Shown piece after piece: positions 23,811 to 32,342 of a stretch of 64,000 nucleotides of DNA. Source of the DNA: a bacterium (GTDB taxonomy: Bacteria > Planctomycetota > UBA1135 > UBA2386); assembly GCA_030432695.1 (NCBI GenBank), contig JAUILN010000006.1, positions 248,001 through 312,000 of the forward strand, read 5' to 3'. The stretch's first letter is position 1, and the number at the start of each line of letters is the position of its first letter. The notes under the pieces were generated by a model. It saw nothing but the letters and a program-made list of their open reading frames with translations, made no database searches and was not told where the DNA came from. The position numbers were made by a program, and so were the translations under genes.

Positions 23811-26519
23811 ATGGATCCGGATCAGAGCGACGACCCGCAGGCAGGCGGTATCGAACTCGAGCGGTTGCTCGCGGAGTGTCTCGCGTCCGAACGGCCGGAC
23901 CGAGCGCTGGAGGAGACCGCGGCGCGGCATCCGGAACTGGCAGCCGAGCTGCGCGAGCTCTTCGCGCTGCTCGGCGCCGTCGACCTGGCGCCGCGCGTCG
24001 CGGCCGAGGCGCCACAGCGTTTCGGCGACTACCAGCTGATCCGGCGGCTGAGCGGCGGTGCGATGGCCGCAGTCTGGGTCGCGCGCGACCTGGGACTCGG
24101 CCGCACCGTCGTCCTGAAGATGCTGCGTCCCGAGGACATCCTCTTCGAGGGGCGGCTCGAGCGCTTCCGCCGTGAGATCGACGTCGTGGCGGGCCTGCGG
24201 CATCCGGGCATCGTCCCGGTGCACAGTGCCGGCGACATCGAGGGCGTGCCGTACTTCACGTCGGAGTGGGTCGACGGTCCGTCGCTCGCGCTGCTCCTGG
24301 CCACGCTCTCGGTGGCCGGTGTGCCCGAACTGCGGGCCTTCGCCGAGTCGCTCGCCGCGGCGGTCGAGCGTGACAGGGTCGACGTCGACACGGTCATCGA
24401 GCGGCTGGGCCCACGCTGGAGCGATGCGGTTCTGCGGCTGACCCTGGAGCTGACCGAAGCGTTGGCGGCGGCCCACTCCCAGGGCGTTGCGCACCGTGAC
24501 CTGAAGCCGTCCAACGTGGTCGTCGATGCCGACGGCCGGCCACGGCTGATCGACTTCGGTCTCGCATGGAACGAGTCCGCCGACGCACTGACCCGTAGCG
24601 GTGCACAGCTGGGCTCGCTGCCGTACATGCCGCCCGAGCGGGTGCGTGGCGATCGCCAGCAGGACGCCTTTCGGGGCGACGTCTACGGGCTCGGCGTCGT
24701 GCTCTACGAGTTGCTGACCCTGACCCGCCCGTTCCATGCCGTCGACCGCGAGGCGTTGGAGCGACAGATCCGGGCCGGTGTGGTCGAACCGCCGCGGCGA
24801 CGGATGGCGCGGATCCCGCGCGACCTGGAGACGCTGTGTCTCGCGATGCTCGATCCGGACGCCGCGCGGCGGCCGGCCGATGCCGGTGAGGTGGCAGCCG
24901 ACCTGCGGCGGATCCTCGATCATCGGCCGATCGTCGCCCGGCGCAGCGGCTCGTGGACCCAGGCGGTCCGGCTGGTGCGGCGCCGACCGACGGCCGCGAT
25001 GGCGACGGCCGGGCTGGTGCTGCTGGCCGCCGCGACGGTGCTGTTCGTCGAGCGCCAGGCCGTGGCGCTGCAGCGCGCGCAGCGGCAGGCGCATGCTCGT
25101 GAGGCGTACGTCCTGCTCGATGACCTGGAACGGATCACGCCGGTGGCGCCCGAGAAGCTCGCCGCCTACGACAACTGGCTCGCCCGTGCCGACGAGCTGC
25201 GTGATGCGGTGGCCGGCTATCGACAGCAACTCGATGAACTACGGCATCGTGGCCAACGCCTGCCGGACCACGAGGCGGCGCCGCTGCTGCTCGCGCGAGC
25301 CGAAGAGGCGACCCGGAACATCGGCAAGGCGATCCGGTACTACTCCAACTTCGACGAGTACCGCAATCGCACCGACGCGATCGTCCTCGAGCAGCAGGCA
25401 CGCTGGCGAGAGATCCGCGAGCGCCGGGCCTGGCGATTCGACGATCCGGACGACCAGGTCCTGCACGACGTGCTGGTGGATCTCTGCAGCGGTGGGGACG
25501 AACTCCAGCGTGCGCGTGAACTCGTCTCGCGCTGGCGCGAACTCGCGCTGGAGATCGACGCGGCGTGGCGGCGGTCGGATCTGGACGCTCTTTGGGACGC
25601 GGCGCTCGCAGACCTCGAGCGGCATACCGGCGTGGCCGGCCAGCTCCGGCCCACGAGCGGCCTGGTGCCGCTCGGTCCCGACCCGGTCTCCCGGCTGCAC
25701 GAGTTCGCAGTGGTCGCGACCGGGCGGGTGCCCGAGCGGGGTCGAGACGGCGTGCTGCTGCTCGGCGACGACTCCGCGGCCGTCCTCGTGCTGATCCCTG
25801 CCGGTGAGGTCGTGGTGGGTGCCAACCTGGACGATCCCACCGACGCCCGTTACCACGATGCCGGCGAGCTGCCCGTCGACCGGGTCTGGTTGGCGCCCTA
25901 CCTGATCGGCAAGCACGAGCTGAGCCAGGCGCAGTGGGAGCGGTTCCTGATCGACAACCCGAGCACCACGACGGGGCCGGACCGTCGACGCCATCCGGTC
26001 GAGACGCTGGACTCGAACTCGCTGCGCCGCGACCTGCAGCGCATCGGCCTCGACCTGCCGACCGAGGCCCAATGGGAACACGCCGCGCGCGGTGGAACGC
26101 GGACCGCATACTGGTTCGGCAGCGACCCAGCCGACTTGCAGGGCCGGGCCAACCTCGGCGATCGGACCTACGGGGAAGCCTTCAGGGCCGGTGAGCCCGA
26201 GAGCTACGCCGCGTGGGACGACGGCTGGCTGGCCACCTGCCCGATCGACACGTTCGAGGCGAACCAGTTCGGCCTGCACGGCGTGCTGGGCAACGTCTCG
26301 GAGACCTGCCTGGAATACGGCGTCGATTCCAAGGGCTACCTCGCCAAGCCGGCGTCGGGGCCGACGGGGCAGCGTTGGTGTGGATTCGACGGCTACCGGT
26401 TCCAGAACGTCCGCGGTGGCAACTTCAGCTTCAGCGCGAGCTACCTGCGCCACGCGTTGCGCGGAGCGACTCTCGGCGACGCGTGGACCACCGGGGTCCG
26501 CGTGGTGTGGCGGCTGTAG
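23811..26519 (+). CDS. Ser/Thr protein kinase fused to an FGE-sulfatase-like domain
   Basis: A 902-residue membrane kinase. The kinase domain covers about residues 68-365: a degenerate glycine loop (LSGGAMAAVW), TVVLKML, HRDLKPSN near 228 and DFGLA. A TM helix lies near 394-411 and a helical segment follows. Residues about 660-902 are a formylglycine-generating-enzyme-like (FGE-sulfatase, C-type-lectin-like) domain: IPAGEVVVGAN, KHELSQAQWERFL, LPTEAQWEHAARGG, GLHGVLGNVSE. In true FGE the final motif RGGSF-C-x3-Y-C-R holds two active cysteines; here it reads VRGGNFSFSASYLRHAL, so both are replaced and the domain should bind rather than catalyse. GTG 23805 is an alternative start. Operon with the sigma factor upstream. 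Confidence 0.9.
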   Translation: MDPDQSDDPQAGGIELERLLAECLASERPDRALEETAARHPELAAELRELFALLGAVDLAPRVAAEAPQRFGDYQLIRRLSGGAMAAVWVARDLGLGRTVVLKMLRPEDILFEGRLERFRREIDVVAGLRHPGIVPVHSAGDIEGVPYFTSEWVDGPSLALLLATLSVAGVPELRAFAESLAAAVERDRVDVDTVIERLGPRWSDAVLRLTLELTEALAAAHSQGVAHRDLKPSNVVVDADGRPRLIDFGLAWNESADALTRSGAQLGSLPYMPPERVRGDRQQDAFRGDVYGLGVVLYELLTLTRPFHAVDREALERQIRAGVVEPPRRRMARIPRDLETLCLAMLDPDAARRPADAGEVAADLRRILDHRPIVARRSGSWTQAVRLVRRRPTAAMATAGLVLLAAATVLFVERQAVALQRAQRQAHAREAYVLLDDLERITPVAPEKLAAYDNWLARADELRDAVAGYRQQLDELRHRGQRLPDHEAAPLLLARAEEATRNIGKAIRYYSNFDEYRNRTDAIVLEQQARWREIRERRAWRFDDPDDQVLHDVLVDLCSGGDELQRARELVSRWRELALEIDAAWRRSDLDALWDAALADLERHTGVAGQLRPTSGLVPLGPDPVSRLHEFAVVATGRVPERGRDGVLLLGDDSAAVLVLIPAGEVVVGANLDDPTDARYHDAGELPVDRVWLAPYLIGKHELSQAQWERFLIDNPSTTTGPDRRRHPVETLDSNSLRRDLQRIGLDLPTEAQWEHAARGGTRTAYWFGSDPADLQGRANLGDRTYGEAFRAGEPESYAAWDDGWLATCPIDTFEANQFGLHGVLGNVSETCLEYGVDSKGYLAKPASGPTGQRWCGFDGYRFQNVRGGNFSFSASYLRHALRGATLGDAWTTGVRVVWRL

Positions 26520-26552
26520 GGGGCCACCCGGTCGGAGCCAGTGACGGACTGC

Positions 26553-26571
26553 AGTCTCGGGCTCCGAGACT
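26553..26571. terminator. Hairpin after the kinase gene
   Basis: AGTCTCGG-GCT-CCGAGACT is a perfect 8-bp stem with a 3-base loop, 33 bases after the kinase stop codon. No U-run follows. Plausible end of the sigma factor-kinase operon. Confidence 0.45.
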
Positions 26572-26655
26572 TCCCGTGGCGGCGCGCCCGAGCCGGCGCG
26601 GTATCGGTTCGGACGCCGGAGGATTGCTGTTCGATCGTTCGGCTCGTCGTCTCCC

Positions 26656-26676
26656 GTTCGTCGTCAGCCGACGAAC
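26656..26676 (+). promoter_or_regulatory. Hairpin in the leader of the broken FG-GAP gene
   Basis: GTTCGTCG, a 5-base loop and CGACGAAC form a perfect 8-bp stem ending 15 bases before the ATG at 26692. It may be a second terminator or a leader structure. Confidence 0.35.
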
Positions 26677-26691
26677 CAGGAATGGACTTCC

Positions 26692-27523
26692 ATGAGAACG
26701 TCTGCACTCTCTTCTGTCTCGCTCGCGACCGTCGCGCACCCTCGTGCTGGTCGTCTCCGGCCGCGACCAGAGCCTGCTGTTCGAACGATCCGGACAGAGT
26801 CGCAGGACCTCGGTCGGCCCCGGCGGCTACGGCACCAAGCTGGCGCTGGTCGGCGACTTCGACGGCGACGGTTTCGCGGATCTGCTGGTCGAATGGGAGC
26901 GGCGTTACGGCCGCCTCGGCAGGAGTGCGCTCAAGGTGGTCTCGCTCCGTGACGCGCGGGTGATCGCCTACTGGGTGCTGCGCTTGGGTTCTTCAGGTGC
27001 CTACGCGATCGGCAATGCAGGCGACTTCAACGGCGACGGGCTGGGTGACGTCTACGTCAGCGACCAGGACTTCTACACCCAGGACCGCGACCGCGGTCGG
27101 CTGCGCGTCTACAGCGGTGCGCCCTGCGCCGGCACCTTCCAGCTGGTCGGTCAGGGTGGCATCCACCCGAGCGGCGAAGAGGTGCGGCTCGAGCTGTTCA
27201 GCGGCTGTCCGACTCTCAGCACCGATCTCGAGTTCGGCGTCACGAGCGATCTGCAGCTCGGCCAAGCCTTCGTGCTCGCGGGCTTCTCGAACACCTGGTG
27301 GAACGCACTGTCGCTGCCCTTCGATCTCGGCGTGCTCGGTGCGCCCGGCAACACCGTCCGGGTTTCCGCGGACGTCAGTCTCGGCGAGCGGTACGTGGTC
27401 CTCAGCATCCCGAACGACCCGTTGTTCGTAGGGAACTCGCTCTACTTCCAGGGTGTGGTGCCGAGCACCGCCAACTCCCTGGGACTGCTGCTGTCGAACA
27501 GCCTCGAGGTCACGATCCGCTGA
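26692..27523 (+). pseudogene. Broken FG-GAP secreted protein with C-terminal module (frameshift/deletion near start)
   Basis: ATG 26692 follows a Shine-Dalgarno-like AGGA and encodes a signal-peptide-like start (MRTSALSSVSLATVA) in one frame, which then becomes Arg/Pro-rich nonsense. The neighbouring frame, without an ATG of its own (first candidate GTG 26744), continues as a good FG-GAP protein: VSGRDQSLLFERSG, then Ca-binding loops DFDGDGFADLLVE and DFNGDGLGDVYVS, and the recurrent module to the C-terminus (SIPNDPLFVGNSLYFQG, SLEVTIR). The text therefore jumps frame around 26730-26745 and the first repeats seem missing, as if a deletion joined the signal peptide to mid-protein. A translated product from GTG 26744 (259 residues) would lack a signal peptide. 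A sequencing error is the other explanation. Confidence 0.6.
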
Positions 27524-27560
27524 TCCCCCAGCGTGGCCGACTGCCGGCTCTGCCCTCGTC

Positions 27561-28508
27561 TCAGTCCCGGCGCAGCGGATCCAGTGTCGCCAGGAACGCG
27601 AGCAGCGCCTCGAGTCGTTCGTCGTCCAGATCCTTGCCGTTCTGGGTTCGCGCCATGAGTCGGACCGCCTCCGCGAGATCGCTCGTGCGACCGTCGTGGA
27701 AGTAGGGCGGAGTGCGGGTCACGCCGAGCAGGCTCGGCACCTTGAAGCAGTGGTCGAATTCCTTGTCGACGAACGCCCCGACGCCTCGGTCGTCGGTGAG
27801 CACTTCGTAGGTCGCGAACTTCTGGTGGATGGCACCGCCGAAGGTGCGGTGGTTGTGACACTGCACGCAACCGGTCTCGAGGAACACGTCGAGGCCGGAA
27901 CGCTCGAGTGGTCCGAGCGCGCCGGCATCGCCCGTGAGGTGGCGGTCGAATCGGGTCCGGGTCGACCTGCTCCGCAGAGCGGCTTCGAGTGCCTCGACCA
28001 GTCGGTCGGAAGCGAGCGCTTCTCCGCTCGCCTCGCCGGCTGCCCGCGCCGCGGCGTCGAGGCTGGCGTGGCCGAGGACCCGGGGGTCGGCCAGGTGCTC
28101 GCGCAATGCCGCCGAGAGGCTGTCGGCCCGGCCGTCCCAGAACCACAACGTGTGTAGATGCACTCCGACCAGGTCGCTCGCCGTCCGGTCGTGGCCGTCG
28201 GGGGTGCGCAGGGTGCGAGCCTCGATCGTCGCGGTGTCGTCGGCGCCGCCGTCATGGCAACCGGCGCACGAGCTCCGGCCGTCACTCGACCAGCGGGGAT
28301 CCCGGTACAGCGTGCGGCCGAGTCTCTCGAGTTCCGGGTCGGGTGCCGGGCCCGCAGGCACTGGGTCCGCACCGAACCAGGCGAGGTGCAGTGCCAGGTC
28401 GTCGCCCATCAGTCGGGTGTCGACAGCGGGTTGCTCGCGACAGCCGGTGAGGAGAGCGGCGAGCAGGCCGACAATGGCCGTCCCAAGCTGGAGAGTCGTT
28501 CGCACCAC
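27561..28508 (-). CDS. Di-haem cytochrome c peroxidase-like lipoprotein
   Basis: A 315-residue member of the CcpA/MauG family, which reduces H2O2 or oxidises partner molecules in the periplasm with two c-type haems. There is a lipoprotein signal (LGTAIVGLLAALLTGC) with lipobox Cys near residue 23. Two haem-attachment motifs are visible, CAGCH near residue 82 and CVQCH near 212, each in its usual setting (LGRTLYRDPRWSSDGRSSC and GLDVFLETGC). The C-terminal part has the typical KVPSLLGVTRTPPYFHDGR segment. The start is GTG with no strong Shine-Dalgarno. It converges with the broken FG-GAP gene. The biological electron donor is unknown. Confidence 0.9.
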   Translation of the reverse strand: MVRTTLQLGTAIVGLLAALLTGCREQPAVDTRLMGDDLALHLAWFGADPVPAGPAPDPELERLGRTLYRDPRWSSDGRSSCAGCHDGGADDTATIEARTLRTPDGHDRTASDLVGVHLHTLWFWDGRADSLSAALREHLADPRVLGHASLDAAARAAGEASGEALASDRLVEALEAALRSRSTRTRFDRHLTGDAGALGPLERSGLDVFLETGCVQCHNHRTFGGAIHQKFATYEVLTDDRGVGAFVDKEFDHCFKVPSLLGVTRTPPYFHDGRTSDLAEAVRLMARTQNGKDLDDERLEALLAFLATLDPLRRD

Positions 28509-28631
28509 GAGCTTGCAAGACGAGAGCAGGGGGGAGTCGGGGTCCAGCGCTCGATTCGTTTCCGTCGGAATCCATCTGATCTTTCCCCGACCCAGAGGAC
28601 AGCTCTCTCGCTTCGGGTGGAGCGATGCGCT

Positions 28632-28660
28632 TTGCCTGAGCGATTGGGCGGGTCTAGCCT
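28632..28660 (+). promoter_or_regulatory. Candidate promoter of the acyltransferase-ligase gene
   Basis: TTGCCT (28632-28637), a 17-base spacer and TAGCCT (28655-28660). The expected start of transcription is only a few bases before the ATG at 28673, which has no Shine-Dalgarno. Confidence 0.45.
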
Positions 28661-28672
28661 AGTGGCCTCCCC

Positions 28673-31300
28673 ATGGCCCAGGCCCTCCGCACCGCCCTCG
28701 CCGCTTTCGCGCGCCTGATCCTCTCGCTGCGCTACCGCGTGCGGATCCATGGCCTCGACGCCCTCCCCACCGCGCCGCGCGGCACGCTGATCCTGCCCAA
28801 CCACCCGGGCTACTCCGACCCGCCCTTGGTGCTGGCGTTCCTGTGGCCACGCTTCCGGCCGCGGCCGATGCTGCTGCGGTCGATGTTCGATCACCCGCTG
28901 CTGGCCTGGATCCCCGGGGTGCTGCGGGCGCTGCCGATCCCCGATCTGGCGCAGGCGAGCACCGAGGCGCGGCAGCAGACCGAGGCTTCGTTGGAAGCGG
29001 TGGTCGACGGGTTGCAGCGCGGGGAGAACATCCTGCTGTGGCCGTCGGGGAAGGTGCAGAAGGACGGGGTGGAGCGGCTCGGCAGCGCGCGGAGCGTGGC
29101 GTCGATCCTGGAGCGGATGCCCGACGTGCGGATCATGCTGGTGCGCACGCGTGGTCTGCGCGGCAGCTCGTTCAGCTATGCGCGCACCGGCAGCGCGCCG
29201 GCGTTGGTGCCGAAGCTGCTGCAGGGCTTCGGGCTGATCCTCGCCAACCTGCTGGCGTTCATGCCGCGGCGGCGGGTCGAGCTGACCTTGGAGGCGGTCG
29301 ATCCGCAGGCGTTGCCGGGCGCCGCGCGCGAGCAGGTCAACCCGTTCCTCGAGGAATGGTACGAGGCCGACGGCGGCGAGGAGCCGACCCACGTGCCGTA
29401 CCACTTCCTGTTCGGGGCGCGCGAGTTCGACTTCCCGGCGCCGCCGCGCTCCACCGACCGCGACTTCGCCGGCATCGACGCGAAGACCCGCGAGGCGATC
29501 GCCTCTCTGCTGCACGAACGCCATCCCGAGCTGGAGAGCGAGGCCTTCGACGACGGCCACCAGTCACTCGAGAGCCACGGCTTCGACAGCCTGGAGCGGA
29601 TGGAGCTGTCGCTCGAGGTCGAGGACCGCTTCGGCTTCCGTGGCGCGGGTGTGCCGTCGACCGTCGGCGACCTCTGGGATCTCGCCGCGGGCAGCGCCGG
29701 CGAGGAGGTGGACTACACCGCGCCGCCGATCTGGCAAGCGGGTGGAGAGCGGCCCGGCAAACTGGTGATCGAGGGCGACACGATCCTCGAGGCGTTGGTG
29801 CGTCGTGGGATCGCGCAGTCGCGCGAGGCGATCGCCGCCGACGACCTGTCGGGCGCGCTCACCTACGAACGCTTCCTGGTGGCCATCCGCCTGTTCGCGA
29901 AGCGGCTGCGCGCCCAGGTGCCGGCCGACCACGTCGGCATCCTGCTGCCTGCGTCGGTGGCCTGCGACCTGCTGATCTTCGCGGTCCATCTCGCCGGCAA
30001 GACCCCGGTGATGCTGAACTGGACCACCGGGCCGGGCAACCTGGCGCACGCCGCCGAGGTGATGCGGCTCAGCCACGTGGTGTCGTCGAAGCGCTTCGTC
30101 GACCGGATGGCGATCGAGGTCCGCGGCACCGAGTACCTGTTCCTCGAAGACGTGAAGGCCGGGGTCGGCAAACTCGAAGCGCTGACGACCCTGCTCGCGA
30201 CCCGCTTCCTGTCCGGTCGCCTACTCCGCTCGCTGCCGTCTGCCGAGCCCGAGGACCCCGCGGTGATCCTGTTCACCTCCGGCTCCGAGAAGGCTCCGAA
30301 GGCGGTGCCGCTGACCCACCACAACATCCTCGCCAACCTGCGCGGGATGCTCGACGGCTACGACGTCTACCGCCGCGACGTCTTCCTGGGCTTCCTGCCG
30401 CCGTTCCACAGCTTCGGCTTCACGGTGACGGTGATGCTGCCGCTGCTCGGTGGCTGTCGCGTGGTGCACCACCCCGACCCGACCGATGCCGGGGCCCTGG
30501 CAAGGAAGCTTGCCGCCTACGGGGCCACGCTGGTGGGTGGGACCCCGACCTTCCTGGGCTACATCCTCGACCGCTGCCGGCCCGAGGATCTGGAGACCGT
30601 GCGTTGGGCGCTGGTCGGTGGCGAGCAGAGCCCGAACTGCCTGTTCGAACAGTTCGCGCGACTCGCTCCCCATGCCGAGTTGCTGGAGGGCTACGGGGTC
30701 ACCGAGTGCTCGCCGCTGGTGTCGTGCACGCAGCCCGATTCCGACGACCGCGGCACGATCGGTCGCGCGCTGCCCGGCGTCGAGCTGCGGATCGTCGATC
30801 CGGAGACCTTCGAGCCACTGGACGAGCCGGACACCGACGGCATGTTGCTGGTGGCCGGCCCCAACGTGTTCCCCGGCTACCTCGCCTACGACGGGCCGTC
30901 GCCGTTCCGCGAGCTCGACGGCAAGCGCTACTACGTCACCGGCGACCTCGCGAGTCTCGGCGCGGACGGCCGCTGCCGCTTCAAGGGCCGGCTCAAGCGC
31001 TTCCTGAAGGCCGGCGGCGAGATGATCTCGCTGCCGGCGATCGAGGCGCCGATCGCGCATCGCTATCCGGCGGGGGATTGCGGCCCGCGGGTCGCGGTCG
31101 AAGGCGTCGACCACCCCGAGCGGCGCATCGTGCTGTTCACGACCGAGTCGATCGCGCTGCGCGACGCCAACGCGCTCCTGCAGGAGGCGGGGCTGCGCGG
31201 CGTGCTGCGGCTCGACGCGGTGGAGCGGGTCGAGTCCATCCCGGTGCTCGGCACCGGTAAGATCGACTACAAGGTGCTGCGCGCGCGGCTGGCGGAGTGA
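28673..31300 (+). CDS. Acyltransferase - acyl carrier - AMP-ligase fusion
   Basis: An 875-residue multidomain lipid enzyme. Residues about 1-230 form a PlsC-type 1-acylglycerol-phosphate acyltransferase domain with the H-x4-D motif in NHPGYSD near 42. Around residues 275-350 sits a small carrier domain with the phosphopantetheine Ser in GFDSLERMEL near 303. Residues about 370-875 are an ANL (acyl-CoA synthetase/AMP-ligase) domain: FTSGSEKAPKAVPLTHHN near 535, YGVTECSPLVS near 673, the TGDLASLG Asp, and the C-terminal Lys in GTGKIDYKVL. The layout resembles Aas (2-acyl-glycerophosphoethanolamine acyltransferase/acyl-ACP synthetase) but with an ACP-like domain built in, so fatty acid could be activated, loaded and transferred to a lysophospholipid by one chain. 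Confidence 0.88.
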   Translation: MAQALRTALAAFARLILSLRYRVRIHGLDALPTAPRGTLILPNHPGYSDPPLVLAFLWPRFRPRPMLLRSMFDHPLLAWIPGVLRALPIPDLAQASTEARQQTEASLEAVVDGLQRGENILLWPSGKVQKDGVERLGSARSVASILERMPDVRIMLVRTRGLRGSSFSYARTGSAPALVPKLLQGFGLILANLLAFMPRRRVELTLEAVDPQALPGAAREQVNPFLEEWYEADGGEEPTHVPYHFLFGAREFDFPAPPRSTDRDFAGIDAKTREAIASLLHERHPELESEAFDDGHQSLESHGFDSLERMELSLEVEDRFGFRGAGVPSTVGDLWDLAAGSAGEEVDYTAPPIWQAGGERPGKLVIEGDTILEALVRRGIAQSREAIAADDLSGALTYERFLVAIRLFAKRLRAQVPADHVGILLPASVACDLLIFAVHLAGKTPVMLNWTTGPGNLAHAAEVMRLSHVVSSKRFVDRMAIEVRGTEYLFLEDVKAGVGKLEALTTLLATRFLSGRLLRSLPSAEPEDPAVILFTSGSEKAPKAVPLTHHNILANLRGMLDGYDVYRRDVFLGFLPPFHSFGFTVTVMLPLLGGCRVVHHPDPTDAGALARKLAAYGATLVGGTPTFLGYILDRCRPEDLETVRWALVGGEQSPNCLFEQFARLAPHAELLEGYGVTECSPLVSCTQPDSDDRGTIGRALPGVELRIVDPETFEPLDEPDTDGMLLVAGPNVFPGYLAYDGPSPFRELDGKRYYVTGDLASLGADGRCRFKGRLKRFLKAGGEMISLPAIEAPIAHRYPAGDCGPRVAVEGVDHPERRIVLFTTESIALRDANALLQEAGLRGVLRLDAVERVESIPVLGTGKIDYKVLRARLAE

Positions 31301-31317
31301 GCGTCCGGCAACCTGTC

Positions 31318-31866
31318 CTACCGACCGATCACCCCGGTGCCCGCGCGGCTCAGCGCGACCGACCGGAAGTCTGGCCCGAAGGTGTTCAGCTCGACGCTCA
31401 GCGCCTGCTGGTGGAAGGTCACACCGAGCAGGCGCGGGTCGTTGGGGATCGGGATCTCCACCGCGACGCGGGCGCGGTAGTCGAGATCGAACGGCAGGAA
31501 CAGCACCACTTCGTCGGAGGTCCGCAGCACGCCGCAGACCGGTTCACCGGGGAACAGCGTGCCGAGGTCGAACGGCAGCGCGAGGCCGCTCTGCGTGGCG
31601 GTGTTCGATGTGCCGGTGAGCAGGAACGCGCGGCGTCGTACACCCATCGGGTAGCTGGTCGAGGTCTCGGTCTCGACCACGAAGGTCTGGCCGATGCGCG
31701 GCAGGTTGCGCGCGGTGAACGGGACCTCACCGATCCCGGGGACCAGCCGGCCGGTGGTGCAGCCGGTGCCCGAGTAGGAATAGCTGGCGCTCTGGCCGGC
31801 GGCCGGGGTGGCGAGCAGCGCCAACGTGGCGAGGAGGAGGATCGGAAGCGTGCGGAGGTCGGTCAT
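31318..31866 (-). CDS. Minimal secreted protein: signal peptide plus C-terminal module
   Basis: A 182-residue exported protein. The start is ATG 31866 (MTDLRTLPILLLATLALL), giving a clean signal peptide ending at AAGQ; a longer frame to 31944 would bury it. The rest is almost only the recurrent module: TGCTTGRLVPGIGE, PRIGQTFVVETETS, LALPFDLGTLFPGE, IPIPNDPRLLGVTFHQQAL, and a GTGVIGR end close to the GTAVIGT end of the protein at 22058-23038. It shows that the module can stand alone. No enzyme motif. It converges with the acyltransferase-ligase gene (17-base gap) and is divergent from the small gene at 32088. Confidence 0.65.
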   Translation of the reverse strand: MTDLRTLPILLLATLALLATPAAGQSASYSYSGTGCTTGRLVPGIGEVPFTARNLPRIGQTFVVETETSTSYPMGVRRRAFLLTGTSNTATQSGLALPFDLGTLFPGEPVCGVLRTSDEVVLFLPFDLDYRARVAVEIPIPNDPRLLGVTFHQQALSVELNTFGPDFRSVALSRAGTGVIGR

Positions 31867-32051
31867 CTGGGGTCGTCTCGTGGGACACGGTCGGGTGGGG
31901 GGACCGGCGCCGGAGCAAGGCCCGTTCCGGTGCCCGGAGCGCACCGCAGGGCCGCGCGCGACGCGTCCACATGACGGCTTCGTGACGACAACCAGCCGCG
32001 TCCGGGAGATCCGACCGACCGCGTGACGCGGCCGGCACGAGCCTGGCGCGA

Positions 32052-32081
32052 TTGCCTGCGACCCGGTCGTTGGGCTACGAC
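32052..32081 (+). promoter_or_regulatory. Candidate promoter of a leaderless small gene
   Basis: TTGCCT (32052-32057), an 18-base spacer and TACGAC (32076-32081), then 6 bases to the ATG at 32088. The ATG has no Shine-Dalgarno, consistent with a leaderless mRNA. Confidence 0.4.
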
Positions 32082-32087
32082 CCCGAC

Positions 32088-32333
32088 ATGGCGACCATCG
32101 TGCGTGTGAAGAAGACCGGTGAGACCGGCATCCTCGTGGGGACCGGCTTCGGTGCTTTCAAATCCGCCCGCCCCGGCTTCTGGGGTGGCGACCTGTTCCC
32201 CGACGAGAAGCAGGGCTTCTACCAGTGCATCGCCCTCAGCAACGCCGAGGGCGAGATCGGGTGGTTCAAGACGACCGATACCGAGGTCGTGAGCGTCGAT
32301 GGCAAGACGCCGCGCGAGATCCTCGAGGAGTGA
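32088..32333 (+). CDS. Small hypothetical protein, 81 residues
   Basis: An acidic-to-neutral soluble protein beginning MATIVRVKKTGETGILVG, with Gly/Phe-rich middle (GTGFGAFKSARPGFWGG) and a C-terminus (TEVVSVDGKTPREILEE) that looks like a well-ordered domain. There is no signal peptide or TM helix. The ATG is 6 bases after a candidate -10 element. Codon use is like that of its neighbours and the composition is clearly protein-like, so I take it as a real gene. I do not recognise the family. Its stop is 9 bases from the stop of mqnA on the other strand. Confidence 0.6.
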   Translation: MATIVRVKKTGETGILVGTGFGAFKSARPGFWGGDLFPDEKQGFYQCIALSNAEGEIGWFKTTDTEVVSVDGKTPREILEE

Positions 32334-32342
32334 TGGGTGCGG

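Noticed and set aside
23811..26519. The FGE-like domain as the activating enzyme for the sulfatase at 42524
   Set aside because: Both catalytic cysteines are replaced and the domain is fused to a kinase and lies 16 kb from the sulfatase gene.
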